A DNA stretch of 64,000 nucleotides from NCBI RefSeq assembly GCF_001423485.1, contig NZ_LMOD01000003.1:571527-635526 (forward strand). Direction: 5' to 3'. Shown here piece after piece: positions 42,134 to 49,809 of the stretch. The notes beneath the pieces were generated by a model. It was not told the DNA's origin, made no database searches, and saw only the letters and a program-made list of their open reading frames with translations. Each line of letters begins with the position of its first letter. Within the stretch, counting starts at the first letter, position 1. Position numbers and translations under genes: made by a program. Source of the stretch: Microbacterium sp. Leaf320 (lineage in GTDB: Bacteria; Actinomycetota; Actinomycetes; Actinomycetales; Microbacteriaceae).

Positions 42134-42481
42134 GTGTCCACGCCGCTGAACCACCTTTCGCCCCTCTCGGTGCGTGAGCGTTCTGCGTGCATGTGCCGTC
42201 ACGGATTCGCCTGCTCCTCGTTCGCGGCGGGTCACGCTCTGCACCTGATCCAAGCGCGCATCGCCTCGGCGACGCCGAGCGAATGGGCCGACGCGATCGT
42301 CGAGCACTCCGACGCGACCACGGGCGAGCTCACCGTGCGCGCGCTCGACGGCGCAGCGCACACTCTGTGGAACGCCTCGGGTGCAGCACTCGAGGCCCCG
42401 GCGGGCACGCCGATCGCCCTGCACGTGCGTTACGGCGTGCTGGCCGTCGGCCGCACGCAGTTCAACGTCGCGGTCGGCTGA
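42134..42481 (+). CDS. Hypothetical protein with a Cys-rich N-terminal motif
   Basis: Product of 115 residues from a GTG with AAGGAG six bases upstream. The N-terminal region has CMCRHGFAC, three Cys and one His close together, which could bind a metal. The rest is a small mixed alpha/beta domain (HALHLIQARIASATPSEWADAIVEH, then beta strands). I recognise no family. It is convergent with the Cys/Met-rich copper-storage protein gene, from which a REP-like element separates it. A metal-related role is conceivable but only by these hints. Confidence 0.65.
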   Translation: MSTPLNHLSPLSVRERSACMCRHGFACSSFAAGHALHLIQARIASATPSEWADAIVEHSDATTGELTVRALDGAAHTLWNASGAALEAPAGTPIALHVRYGVLAVGRTQFNVAVG

Positions 42482-42483
42482 GG

Positions 42484-42519
42484 GCGTTTCGTCTCGTCGC
42501 TGCGCTCCTCGCTCAACGA
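42484..42519. repeat. REP-like dispersed element, partial copy
   Basis: GCGTTTCGTCTCGTCGCTGC... to CTCGCTCAACGA is an inverted, slightly diverged copy of the element at 1256-1335 and 30889-31050. It begins three bases after the stop codon of the preceding gene and lies between two convergent genes. Confidence 0.75.
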
Positions 42520-42532
42520 CCGGGGCAGCTGC

Positions 42533-42934
42533 TCAGGCAGCCGCCATCATCATGTTCTTGACGTCCATGCAGGCGTCCATGCAGGCCTTGCACGCCTGAG
42601 CGCACATCTTGCAGACCTCGCTGCTGTCGGCGTGCTGCATGCACTCGTCCATGCACGTCTGGCACATGGCGATGCAGGCGTCGAGCATCGCCATCATCGA
42701 CGCGGGGGTCATGCCCTGCATCCGCATCATCGACCGCATCATGGTGTTGCACATGTCGGCGCAGTTCATGCAGGCCGGCGAGCAGTCCATCATCTGCGTC
42801 GAGCACACCGTGCACGCCTGTTCGCAGGCCGAACAGGCGTCCATGCACGCCTGCATGACGGACATGTCCATCATCGCCATGTCGGGCATCGACATCATGT
42901 TCGAGCGCATCGCGCCCATCATCATCGAATCCAT
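42533..42934 (-). CDS. Cys/Met-rich four-helix-bundle copper-storage protein (Csp-like)
   Basis: Small protein of 133 residues with 18 Cys and 36 Met by count. The Cys fall at helical spacing (30, 34, 37, 41, 44, 51, 55, 58, 62, 87, 91, 94, 98, 108, 111, 115, 118, 122), as CxxxCxxC-type rows lining the inside of a four-helix bundle. This is the pattern of the Csp copper-storage family (DUF326), which binds many Cu(I) ions in the cytosol. No signal peptide is seen, which fits the cytosolic Csp3 type. The Met content at the N-terminus (MDSMMMGAMRSNMMSM) is high even for this family. Confidence 0.88.
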   Translation of the reverse strand: MDSMMMGAMRSNMMSMPDMAMMDMSVMQACMDACSACEQACTVCSTQMMDCSPACMNCADMCNTMMRSMMRMQGMTPASMMAMLDACIAMCQTCMDECMQHADSSEVCKMCAQACKACMDACMDVKNMMMAAA

Positions 42935-43139
42935 CTCGTACCGCTTCCGTCGTCGGCCGCAGCCGAGGTGAGAGCGGGCAGGACCACCCGCCTGACGCCA
43001 GGTTAGCCGTCGAGATGGCCCGCGTCGATGCCCGGTCGCGTCCTGTCACGCGCGGTCGTCATTGTCAATCCCGTGTGCAGGATTCCGGGCCCGTGCGACG
43101 GTGGTCATCCATTGATCGACGGATGAAAGGAATCTCCCC

Positions 43140-43346
43140 ATGAGTGGTGCAGACGACGTCAAGAACGCAGCCGAGAAGGCCGGCGGAAAGATCAAGGAGG
43201 GCCTCGGAAAGGCGACCGACAACGAGAGCCTCGAAGCCGAGGGTCGCGCCGACCAGACGAAGGCTTCGGTCAAGCAGGCCGGGGAGAACGTGAAGGACGC
43301 CGCTCGCAACGTCGGCGACGGCCTGCGGGACGCTTCCAGGGACTGA
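43140..43346 (+). CDS. CsbD-family stress protein
   Basis: Hydrophilic protein of 68 residues (MSGADDVKNAAEKAGGKIKE...), rich in Lys, Ala, Gly and Glu, typical of CsbD proteins made under general stress. AAAGGAA lies ten bases before the ATG. A strong terminator follows. The function is unknown; such proteins are thought to be intrinsically disordered. Confidence 0.88.
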   Translation: MSGADDVKNAAEKAGGKIKEGLGKATDNESLEAEGRADQTKASVKQAGENVKDAARNVGDGLRDASRD

Positions 43347-43358
43347 TCCCGAAAACGG

Positions 43359-43386
43359 AGTGAGGCCCGCCGAAGCGGGCCTCACT
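43359..43386 (+). terminator. Terminator between the CsbD gene and a convergent small membrane-protein gene
   Basis: A perfect 12-base stem AGTGAGGCCCGC/GCGGGCCTCACT with a CGAA tetraloop, 12 bases past the CsbD stop codon and eight bases past the stop of the minus-strand gene at 43395. It probably works in both directions. Confidence 0.85.
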
Positions 43387-43394
43387 GCGTGGGG

Positions 43395-43559
43395 TCAGCG
43401 GGTGCGGTTGCCGGAGATCGATCGGATCAACCAGGCGATGACCGCGATGGCCAGCAGCACCAGTCCGACCCACAGCAGGAACTGCAGGGACTGAACCAGT
43501 CCGCCGGTGATCGCCAGAATAATGGCGACGACGATGACGATGATCAGCAGGATGTTCAT
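43395..43559 (-). CDS. Small two-helix membrane protein
   Basis: Protein of 54 residues with two transmembrane segments (about 2-20 and 25-45) and a basic C-terminus (RSISGNRTR). AAGAAGGG precedes the ATG at 43559; the frame extends upstream but without a ribosome binding site. Small proteins of this kind are common near stress genes in actinobacteria. The function is unknown. Confidence 0.7.
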   Translation of the reverse strand: MNILLIIVIVVAIILAITGGLVQSLQFLLWVGLVLLAIAVIAWLIRSISGNRTR

Positions 43560-43684
43560 CGGAATTCCCTTCTTGAGGACGCAGGGGGGGCGCCCGTCTA
43601 CGGTCAATCAACCTAGACCCGCGCCCCCTGCGCCCCAGAGCCCCTTGACGCGGGGGTTCCCGACGTGCGAGAGGAGCACAGGAC

Positions 43685-43951
43685 ATGCCAGGACGCAGGA
43701 ACAACTCCCTGAAGGACCCGGAGCTGTACGAAGAGCTCCGCAGCGACGGCGCCTCGAAGGAGAAGGCTGCGCGCATCTCGAACGCCGCAGCCAAAGAGGG
43801 TCGCAGCGCCGTGGGCCGCCGGGGTGGAGAACACGGCGACTACGAGGACTGGACCGTCGAAGAACTGCGCACACACGCGAAGGAGCTCGGCCTCACCGGG
43901 TACAGCGGCAAGCGCAAGGCCGAGCTCATCTCGGCATTGCGCGACCACTAG
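43685..43951 (+). CDS. Small DNA/RNA-binding-like protein with Rho_N/SAP-type C-terminus
   Basis: Protein of 88 residues. The N-terminal half (NNSLKDPELYEELRSDGASKEKAARISNA) resembles small stress-type proteins (DUF7218), and the C-terminal WTVEELRTHAKELGLTGYSGKRKAELISAL is a Rho_N or SAP-like helix-extended loop-helix, which binds nucleic acid. AGGAG precedes the ATG. The carboxylate-amine ligase gene follows after 11 bases. Confidence 0.75.
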   Translation: MPGRRNNSLKDPELYEELRSDGASKEKAARISNAAAKEGRSAVGRRGGEHGDYEDWTVEELRTHAKELGLTGYSGKRKAELISALRDH

Positions 43952-43962
43952 GGCCACGCTCC

Positions 43963-45033
43963 GTGGCCCGGTTCGGCATCGAAGAGGAGTTCGTCCTTCT
44001 CGATGAGCAGACTCTCGTCCCCTCGGCCATGACCCCGGCCACCCGAGACCGCCTCACCGATGAGGTGGGCGCGGGCCTCACCCCCGAGTACCTGACCTGT
44101 CAGATCGAGTCTGCGACGGAGCCGATCGAGAGCAGAGCGGATGCCGAGGCGCAGTTGCGCCGCACGCGACACCTGCTCGGCACCTACGCCGCCGGCCAGG
44201 CTGCGATCATCGGCGCGACGGGCACGCCGTTCGTCTCCCCCAACCGCTTCACGGTGTCGTCCTCGGCGCATTACGACGCCGTCTCGGCCCAGCTCGTCGA
44301 GATCACCCGCGAGCACGAGGTCAACGGCCTGCACGTCCACGTCGAGGTCGTAGACGACGAGGAGCGGGTCCGCGTGGTCAACCGCGTCAGCGCCTGGCTG
44401 CCGGCGCTTCTCGCCCTCACCGGAAACGCCCCCTTCGCACATGGCAGGGACTCGGGCTTCGCGAGCTGGCGCAGCATCCTCATCCGCCGGCTCCCGTCGT
44501 CGTGGAGTCCGCCGCGCTTCCGGGATCTCGACGACTACCAGGCGCACATCGCGCAGCTCGTCGCCATGGGAGCGATCGCCGAGGCGAGCTCGCTGTCGTG
44601 GACGGTGCGTCTTTCCGAGCGGTTCCCCACGGTCGAAGTCAGGGTGTTCGACGCGCAGCTCACGGTCGACGACACCCTCCTCGCCGCCGCCCTGACTCGC
44701 GCGCTCATCGTGGGCGACGATCTCGACGGCCTGCCCGAGCTCAGTCTCGACGCGATCGATGCGTCTCTGTGGACGGCTGCGCGGTACGGGCCAGAGGCGC
44801 TGCTCGTCGACCCGACGAACGGCGACGCGGCGCCGGCCTGGACCGTCGCCGACGACCTTCTCCGGCGGCTGCGTCCGACGCTCGCGCACCTCGGCGACGA
44901 GGACTTCGTCAGGGAGGGGATCGCGCGTATCCGCACCGAGGGCACCGGAGCCCAGCGCCAGCGCGACGCCTATGCCGAGAACGGAACAGCGGGCCTCCGC
45001 GAGCTGTACCGCACGAGCACTGCGACCGGCTGA
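43963..45033 (+). CDS. Carboxylate-amine ligase, GCS2 (YbdK) family
   Basis: ATP-dependent ligase of 356 residues from the GTG at 43963. The glutamate-cysteine ligase type 2 fold is shown by FGIEEEFVLLDEQT at the start, QIESATEPIESRADAEAQL, GLHVHVEVVDDEERVRVVN (metal/ATP site) and VEVRVFDAQLTVDD. It joins an amino acid or amine to a glutamate-like acid; formation of gamma-glutamylcysteine is possible but unproven. Much longer open frames upstream read through other genes and are not used. It could form an operon with the preceding small gene. Confidence 0.87.
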   Translation: MARFGIEEEFVLLDEQTLVPSAMTPATRDRLTDEVGAGLTPEYLTCQIESATEPIESRADAEAQLRRTRHLLGTYAAGQAAIIGATGTPFVSPNRFTVSSSAHYDAVSAQLVEITREHEVNGLHVHVEVVDDEERVRVVNRVSAWLPALLALTGNAPFAHGRDSGFASWRSILIRRLPSSWSPPRFRDLDDYQAHIAQLVAMGAIAEASSLSWTVRLSERFPTVEVRVFDAQLTVDDTLLAAALTRALIVGDDLDGLPELSLDAIDASLWTAARYGPEALLVDPTNGDAAPAWTVADDLLRRLRPTLAHLGDEDFVREGIARIRTEGTGAQRQRDAYAENGTAGLRELYRTSTATG

Positions 45034-45059
45034 CCGCCCGCGAGCCCCTCAGACGGCAG

Positions 45060-45065
45060 TAGTGT
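45060..45065 (+). promoter_or_regulatory. -10 box of the MFS exporter gene, leaderless
   Basis: TAGTGT ends six bases before the GTG at 45072 and no ribosome binding site is visible. Confidence 0.55.
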
Positions 45066-45071
45066 CGGCCT

Positions 45072-46478
45072 GTGGCATCCTCTCGCTTCGCACCCCTGCA
45101 GCGGCTCGTGATATCGGTCGCCGTGCTCGCGTCCTTCGTGACCTTCCTCGACGGCACGGTCGTGACCGTCGCCCTCCCCGCGATCAGCCGGGAACTCGGC
45201 GGAGGCATCACCACCCAGCAGTGGGTCGTCGACGCGTACCTCATCACGCTGAGCGCGCTCATCCTTCTCGCGGGTTCGGTCTCGGACGCCTACGGGCGCG
45301 TGCTCGTGATGCGCGTCGGTCTCGTCGCGTTCGGTGTGGCATCCGTCGCCGTGGCTGCAGCCCCCGATCCGCTGATCCTGATCATCGCCCGCGCGGCGCA
45401 GGGCGCGGCAGGCGCGCTGCTGGTGCCGAGCTCCCTCGCCCTGATCACCGCGACCATGCGCGCAGACGTGCAGTCACGGGCGATCGGCGTGTGGACCGCG
45501 TTCACGACCGCCGCGCAGCTCGTGGGGCCCCTGCTCGGCGGTCTCTTCGTCGACTTCCTGTCGTGGCGTTTCGTGTTCCTCATCAACGTCTTCCCGATCG
45601 CGGTGACCCTCCTGCTGCTCTCCCGGCTGAAGCTGAAGGAGCACCCGAGCGGGGTGCGCGTCGACTGGTTCAGCGGCGCGCTGTGCGCGATCGGACTCGG
45701 CGCTGTGGTGTTCGCGCTCATCGAGCAGCCCAACATGGGCTGGCAGTCGCCCGCGATCTGGCTGCCGGGCATCGTCGGCGCCGCGCTGTTCGCCTGGTTC
45801 CTGGTCCGCCAGCAACGGTCGTCGGCCCCGCTCATGCCGCTGTCGCTGTTCCGTGTTCGCGACTTCGCCTGGGGCAACCTCGCGACACTCTTCGTCTACG
45901 CCGCGCTGTCGCTCAACGGCTTCGTGGTCGGCGTCTACCTGCAACAGGGTGCCGGGCTCAGCGCCACCGCCGCCGGCCTCGCGAGCCTGCCGATGACGAT
46001 CCTGATGATCCTGGTGAGCTCGCGCGCAGGTTCGTGGGCAGGCCGCTTCGGGCCGCGCATCTTCATGACCGTCGGGCCCCTCATCATGGCCGTGGGCGCC
46101 CTCATGCTCCTGCTCGTCGGCGAGGACTTCGACTACTGGTGGCAGGTGCTCCCCGCCATGATCGTGCTGGGTCTGGGCCTCTCGCTCACGGTCGCGCCTC
46201 TCACGTCGGCGATCCTCGGTGCGATCGACGAGTCGCGCTCGGGCATCGCGTCTGCCGTGAACAACGCCGTCTCCCGCGTCGCCGGCCTGCTGGTCGTGGC
46301 CATGCTGTCGACCATCATCGGCGGCACGCTCGACCTCGCGGGCTTCCACAACGCCGCATGGGTGACCGCGGCGCTGCTCGTTCTCGGCGGGGTCGTGTCG
46401 TGGATCGGCATCCGGCGCAATCCGGCCGAAGACCCGGCGCCGCAGCCGGTCGACGGTGCACCCTCGCCGATCGGTTGA
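45072..46478 (+). CDS. MFS transporter, DHA2-like drug exporter
   Basis: Membrane exporter of 468 residues with 12-14 helices. Features of the DHA2 group are FLDGTVVTVALPAISRELG in helix 1, QWVVDAYLITLSALILLAGSVSDAYGR (motif A loop), the ARAAQGAAGALLVPSSLALI segment, and GPLLGGLFVDFLSWRFVFLINV. It would pump a drug or metabolite out using the proton gradient. No regulator gene is adjacent. Confidence 0.92.
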   Translation: MASSRFAPLQRLVISVAVLASFVTFLDGTVVTVALPAISRELGGGITTQQWVVDAYLITLSALILLAGSVSDAYGRVLVMRVGLVAFGVASVAVAAAPDPLILIIARAAQGAAGALLVPSSLALITATMRADVQSRAIGVWTAFTTAAQLVGPLLGGLFVDFLSWRFVFLINVFPIAVTLLLLSRLKLKEHPSGVRVDWFSGALCAIGLGAVVFALIEQPNMGWQSPAIWLPGIVGAALFAWFLVRQQRSSAPLMPLSLFRVRDFAWGNLATLFVYAALSLNGFVVGVYLQQGAGLSATAAGLASLPMTILMILVSSRAGSWAGRFGPRIFMTVGPLIMAVGALMLLLVGEDFDYWWQVLPAMIVLGLGLSLTVAPLTSAILGAIDESRSGIASAVNNAVSRVAGLLVVAMLSTIIGGTLDLAGFHNAAWVTAALLVLGGVVSWIGIRRNPAEDPAPQPVDGAPSPIG

Positions 46479-46539
46479 CGATGTCGGTGGTCGGGCGCAC
46501 ACTGGGGGCATCGTCTCCCCGAGCATCCGGAGGTCCACC

Positions 46540-47235
46540 GTGAGCACGACCCAGACGCCGCTCCCGCCCGTCGTCGACGCCGACACCTGGCGGCGCGAGC
46601 TCGACGAACTCCGCGTGCGCGAGAAGGCGGCGACACGAGAGCTCGATGCGATCGCGGCCGAGCGCAGGCGCCTGCCGATGGTCGAGCTGCCCGAGTACAC
46701 CCTGGTCGGCGAAGAGGGGCCGGTGCGTCTCTCCGAGATCTTCGACGGCCACCCGCAGCTCATCGTCTACAACCACATGTGGACGGACGGCAACGAGTGG
46801 CAGTGTCCCGGCTGCACCGGGTTCACCTCGCAGTTCACGCGACTCGACTTCTTGGAACGGTATTACGACGCCCGGTTCGTGATCGTGACCAACGGGCCGA
46901 TCGACGAGGCTCTCGCGTACCGCGAGAAGGTCGGCAACCGGATGACCTGGTACTCGAGCGCCGACAGCCCGTTCGGCGCCGACATGGATGCGGGGCCGAA
47001 CGAGGGGTTCGGCGTGAACGTGTTCCTCCGCGACGGAGACACCGTCTATCGCACGTGGCACACGAACGGGCGGGGCACCGAGCGATTGAGCCAGCTGCAG
47101 GGGCTCGTCGATCTGCTTCCCTACGGCCGCCAGGAGGCGTGGGAGGACTCGCCGGCCGGGTGGCCTCAGCACGGCACGTACGATCAGGGGATGGGTTCGA
47201 AAGAGGTCGCAGAGCTGTACGGGGCGCGCAGCTGA
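46540..47235 (+). CDS. DUF899 thioredoxin-like family protein
   Basis: Protein of 231 residues from a GTG with GGAGG six bases upstream. It carries the DUF899 pattern: an N-terminal helical ELDELRVREKAATRELDAIAAERRRLPMV, then the thioredoxin-like fold with WQCPGCTGFTSQF (CPGC in the place of the CxxC site), and the C-terminal WEDSPAGWPQ. A redox role is possible but not established for the family. The next gene, a lipoprotein, overlaps its stop by four bases. Confidence 0.85.
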   Translation: MSTTQTPLPPVVDADTWRRELDELRVREKAATRELDAIAAERRRLPMVELPEYTLVGEEGPVRLSEIFDGHPQLIVYNHMWTDGNEWQCPGCTGFTSQFTRLDFLERYYDARFVIVTNGPIDEALAYREKVGNRMTWYSSADSPFGADMDAGPNEGFGVNVFLRDGDTVYRTWHTNGRGTERLSQLQGLVDLLPYGRQEAWEDSPAGWPQHGTYDQGMGSKEVAELYGARS

Positions 47236-48047
47236 GGCGGGCGACGGTCGCCCTCGCGGCGACGACGCTCCTGACTCTCGCTCTCTCCGGATGCGCGACG
47301 ACGGCTTCCGATGCCACCTCGACGTTCGTGCTGCCACCGGCCGGTGCTGTCCCCGACTATCAGCTCGGCGGCGCCTACGATCCGGCCGACGGCGTCGGCA
47401 TCGTCGGGCGCGACCGATCGGACGAGCCCGCAGAGGGGCTGTACTCGGTCTGCTACGTGAACGGGTTCCAGACCCAGCCGGGAGAGCTCGACGCCTGGCC
47501 GACCGACCTGCTGCTTCGGCGCGACGGCGAGACCGTCTTCGACCCCGATTGGCCCGATGAAGCCCTGCTCGACACCTCGACCGATGACCGCCGCGAGCGC
47601 ATCGCCGACACGGTGGCGCCGTGGATCGAGGGCTGTGCGGATGCCGGCTTCGACGCCGTCGAGTTCGACAATCTCGACTCCTACACCCGCTCCGACGACG
47701 CGCTGACCCTCGACGACAACCTGGCCCTCGCCGCGCTGCTCGTCGATGTCGCTCACGATTCCGGTCTCGCCGCCGGGCAGAAGAACACGGCGGAAGACGC
47801 TGCGGTGCTGCACGAGCGCGCCGGGTTCGACTTCGCCGTGGTCGAGGAGTGCGCCGCCTTTGAAGAATGCCCGGCGTTCACCGAGGTCTACGGCGACGCC
47901 GTGATCGACATCGAGTACTCCGACGAGCTTCCGCGCACCTTCGCCGAGATGTGCGCAGACGACGAATCCCCCGCATCCATGGTGCTGAGGGATCGTGATC
48001 TCGTCACGCCGGGGCATGAGGAGTACGTGTTCGAGACGTGCCGCTGA
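47232..48047 (+). CDS. GH114-like lipoprotein (endo-alpha-1,4-polygalactosaminidase family), apparent CTG start
   Basis: Secreted lipoprotein of 271 residues: signal RRATVALAATTLLTLALSGC with lipobox Cys21, then a TIM-barrel-like domain with CYVNGFQTQPGE, the conserved acidic FDAVEFDNLDSY, and AAGQKNTAEDA. GH114 enzymes cleave galactosaminogalactan-type polymers. No ATG, GTG or TTG fits the signal peptide; the only start that gives a normal one is CTG at 47232, which overlaps the stop of the DUF899 gene (CTGA). Translation may depend on coupling. Confidence 0.75.
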   Translation: MRRATVALAATTLLTLALSGCATTASDATSTFVLPPAGAVPDYQLGGAYDPADGVGIVGRDRSDEPAEGLYSVCYVNGFQTQPGELDAWPTDLLLRRDGETVFDPDWPDEALLDTSTDDRRERIADTVAPWIEGCADAGFDAVEFDNLDSYTRSDDALTLDDNLALAALLVDVAHDSGLAAGQKNTAEDAAVLHERAGFDFAVVEECAAFEECPAFTEVYGDAVIDIEYSDELPRTFAEMCADDESPASMVLRDRDLVTPGHEEYVFETCR

Positions 48048-48080
48048 CCGCTCGGGCCTCGACGCGGTATGCGCTCTCGG

Positions 48081-48086
48081 TAGGCT
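48081..48086 (+). promoter_or_regulatory. -10 box of a membrane-anchored hypothetical gene, leaderless
   Basis: TAGGCT ends six bases before the GTG at 48093, the same hexamer and spacing as at the response-regulator gene (4864-4869). Confidence 0.6.
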
Positions 48087-48092
48087 GACCCC

Positions 48093-48773
48093 GTGAGCAA
48101 GACGGGGGATCACGACGGCGCCGCGCCGAGGATCGACGTGCGCGCGATCGTGTCGCGCTGGGGACACTCCCTCGTCGAGGTCCCCCGCTGGATCTGGGTC
48201 GCCGCAGCCGCCCTCATCGCCCTGATCCTCGTCGTGATCGCGATCGGCGGTTTCGCGCAGGCGAATACGGCTCCGGCGGAGCTCGGCCTGGACGACGAGG
48301 CGCGCGCCTCGGTCTATGCCGTCACCGTGCTCGACGCCGAGTTCACCGACGAGGTCGAGTCCGAGTACCTCGAGGCCGAGCCCGGCGAGAAGCTGCTCGT
48401 CATGACGATGCGCATGGAGAATCTCTCCGATGCCCCGATCGGTGTCGGCACGACGGCTGACCGCACCAAAGCCGGCCTCGTGAACACCGACGACCCCCTG
48501 ATCGAGCTCGACGGAGCAACCGCGACCGACTCGGTGTCGATCTGGCGCGCCGACGGTTCGTCAGGTCAGGTCATCCTGCAGCCGGGCGTCCCGAGCGAGG
48601 TCTCACTCGCCTGGACGGTGCCGGACGACGCCTTCCCGGACGGCGTCGTCTTCATCGACCTGCATGAGGTCGAGATCCGCCGCGGAGCGGTCATCCTGTC
48701 GTCGAACGTCGTCACCTGGCGCGCGACCGACACGTTCGCCCGCATCAGCGTGACCCCGACGGGGGCGCCATGA
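48093..48773 (+). CDS. Membrane-anchored hypothetical protein A
   Basis: Protein of 226 residues: cytosolic N-terminus (about 1-33), one transmembrane helix (about 34-54: IWVAAAALIALILVVIAIGG) and an extracytoplasmic beta-rich domain of about 165 residues. The domain resembles DUF4352-like Ig folds by its strand pattern (EKLLVMTMRMENLSDAPIGV), but I cannot assign it firmly. It starts a tightly overlapping three-gene unit with the next two genes (ATGA at 48770-48773, GTGA at 49324-49327). Confidence 0.8.
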   Translation: MSKTGDHDGAAPRIDVRAIVSRWGHSLVEVPRWIWVAAAALIALILVVIAIGGFAQANTAPAELGLDDEARASVYAVTVLDAEFTDEVESEYLEAEPGEKLLVMTMRMENLSDAPIGVGTTADRTKAGLVNTDDPLIELDGATATDSVSIWRADGSSGQVILQPGVPSEVSLAWTVPDDAFPDGVVFIDLHEVEIRRGAVILSSNVVTWRATDTFARISVTPTGAP

Positions 48774-49327
48774 AGCGCGCGCTGCCGTGGATCCTCGGCG
48801 GCCTGCTCGTGATCGCCGCGGGCGCGGTCACCGCCGTGACGCCCGACGACGAGTCCCTGGTCGGGCCGACCGTCCAACGCGGCTCGTTCGGCGAGGCGGT
48901 CGAATCGCGCACCCTCGTCGCGACGGCAACCGAGGCGACCTTCGCTGACGAGGTGGCCGTGCCTTCGTCCGACTGGAGCGCCGAGGGCAACTGGCTCGTC
49001 GTGACGGTCGTCGCCTCTGCGCCGACCACCGAGTCGGATACCGCGATCCAGCTCGCGACGCTGGTGGTCGGCGATCGGGTGTTCCAGGCCAGCGAACGGC
49101 CCTCGGCGTCGCTGAAGGCCATCCCATTGCGCGTCGGAATCGACACCGCCGGCATGTTCGCGTTCGAGCTGCCGCCCGACGTCGATGCGGGAGCGGCCGA
49201 GCTGCGACTGACGACCTCGTACTTCACTGCCGAACTCGACGACCTCGTCGCGATCCCGTTCTCCCTCGACGATCTGCCCCGCACACCGAGCATCGAGCTC
49301 TCCGACTCCGAGCTGGTCACCCCGTGA
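48770..49327 (+). CDS. Membrane-anchored hypothetical protein B
   Basis: Protein of 185 residues with an N-terminal hydrophobic segment (LPWILGGLLVIAAGAVTAV) that is a signal anchor or signal peptide, followed by a beta-rich domain similar in length and strand rhythm to protein A (NWLVVTVVASAPTTESDTAIQL...). This suggests that A and B are paralogues or partners. Its start overlaps the end of A and its end overlaps the next gene. Function unknown. Confidence 0.78.
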   Translation: MKRALPWILGGLLVIAAGAVTAVTPDDESLVGPTVQRGSFGEAVESRTLVATATEATFADEVAVPSSDWSAEGNWLVVTVVASAPTTESDTAIQLATLVVGDRVFQASERPSASLKAIPLRVGIDTAGMFAFELPPDVDAGAAELRLTTSYFTAELDDLVAIPFSLDDLPRTPSIELSDSELVTP

Positions 49328-49809
49328 CCTGGTGGCGCGAACAGCGCACGGCACTCATCGCCCTCGTGATCGCGGCCGCTGCGGTGGTCGGGGCGACCGT
49401 GTGGCTCGACGTCGTTCCGAGCATCCGACCGACCGACCGGGTCATCGAGGCCGAGTCGACCGTCGACATCGCGGGGCAGACGCTCTCACTGGGTCCCACC
49501 GAGTGGGGTGAGTTCGAGGCCCCCGAAGGCTCGCGAACGCTCAGCGTCCGCCTGAGCTCGACCGGAGGTTTCGACGCCTCGGTGTGCGGGCCGGCGACAC
49601 TCACCGAGACCGACTCGTCTCGCACGTGGGTCAGCTCGCGAGCGGGCCTCGACGTGTCCTCCGACGAGGGCGAGAGCTCATGCACCATCGAGTCGGATCC
49701 GTACCGGATCCTGCTCGTCTTCCTGGTGCCGGATGACGCCGAGGGTCCCTTCCGTCTCGACATCGAGGGGAGCGACGCCGACGTCGCCCGCTTCGTCATC
49801 GAGCCCTGA
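49324..49809 (+). CDS. Membrane-anchored hypothetical protein C
   Basis: Protein of 161 residues from a GTG overlapping the previous stop. One N-terminal transmembrane helix (about 9-31) and a small beta-rich outer domain with two Cys (SVCGPATL, SSCTIES) that could form a disulfide. The last 132 bases overlap, on the opposite strand, the 3' end of the gene at 49678-50961. Function unknown; it forms a unit with proteins A and B. Confidence 0.75.
   Translation: MTWWREQRTALIALVIAAAAVVGATVWLDVVPSIRPTDRVIEAESTVDIAGQTLSLGPTEWGEFEAPEGSRTLSVRLSSTGGFDASVCGPATLTETDSSRTWVSSRAGLDVSSDEGESSCTIESDPYRILLVFLVPDDAEGPFRLDIEGSDADVARFVIEP

Noticed and set aside
42609..43006. Plus-strand frames with many His and Met opposite the copper-storage gene
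   Set aside because: They mirror the repetitive Met/Cys codons (ATG, TGC read as CAT, GCA); a ribosome binding site and family match exist only on the minus strand.
43507..43962. Extended N-terminus of the GCS2 ligase frame (508 codons)
   Set aside because: It runs through two other small genes; the family sequence begins at FGIEEEF just after the GTG at 43963.
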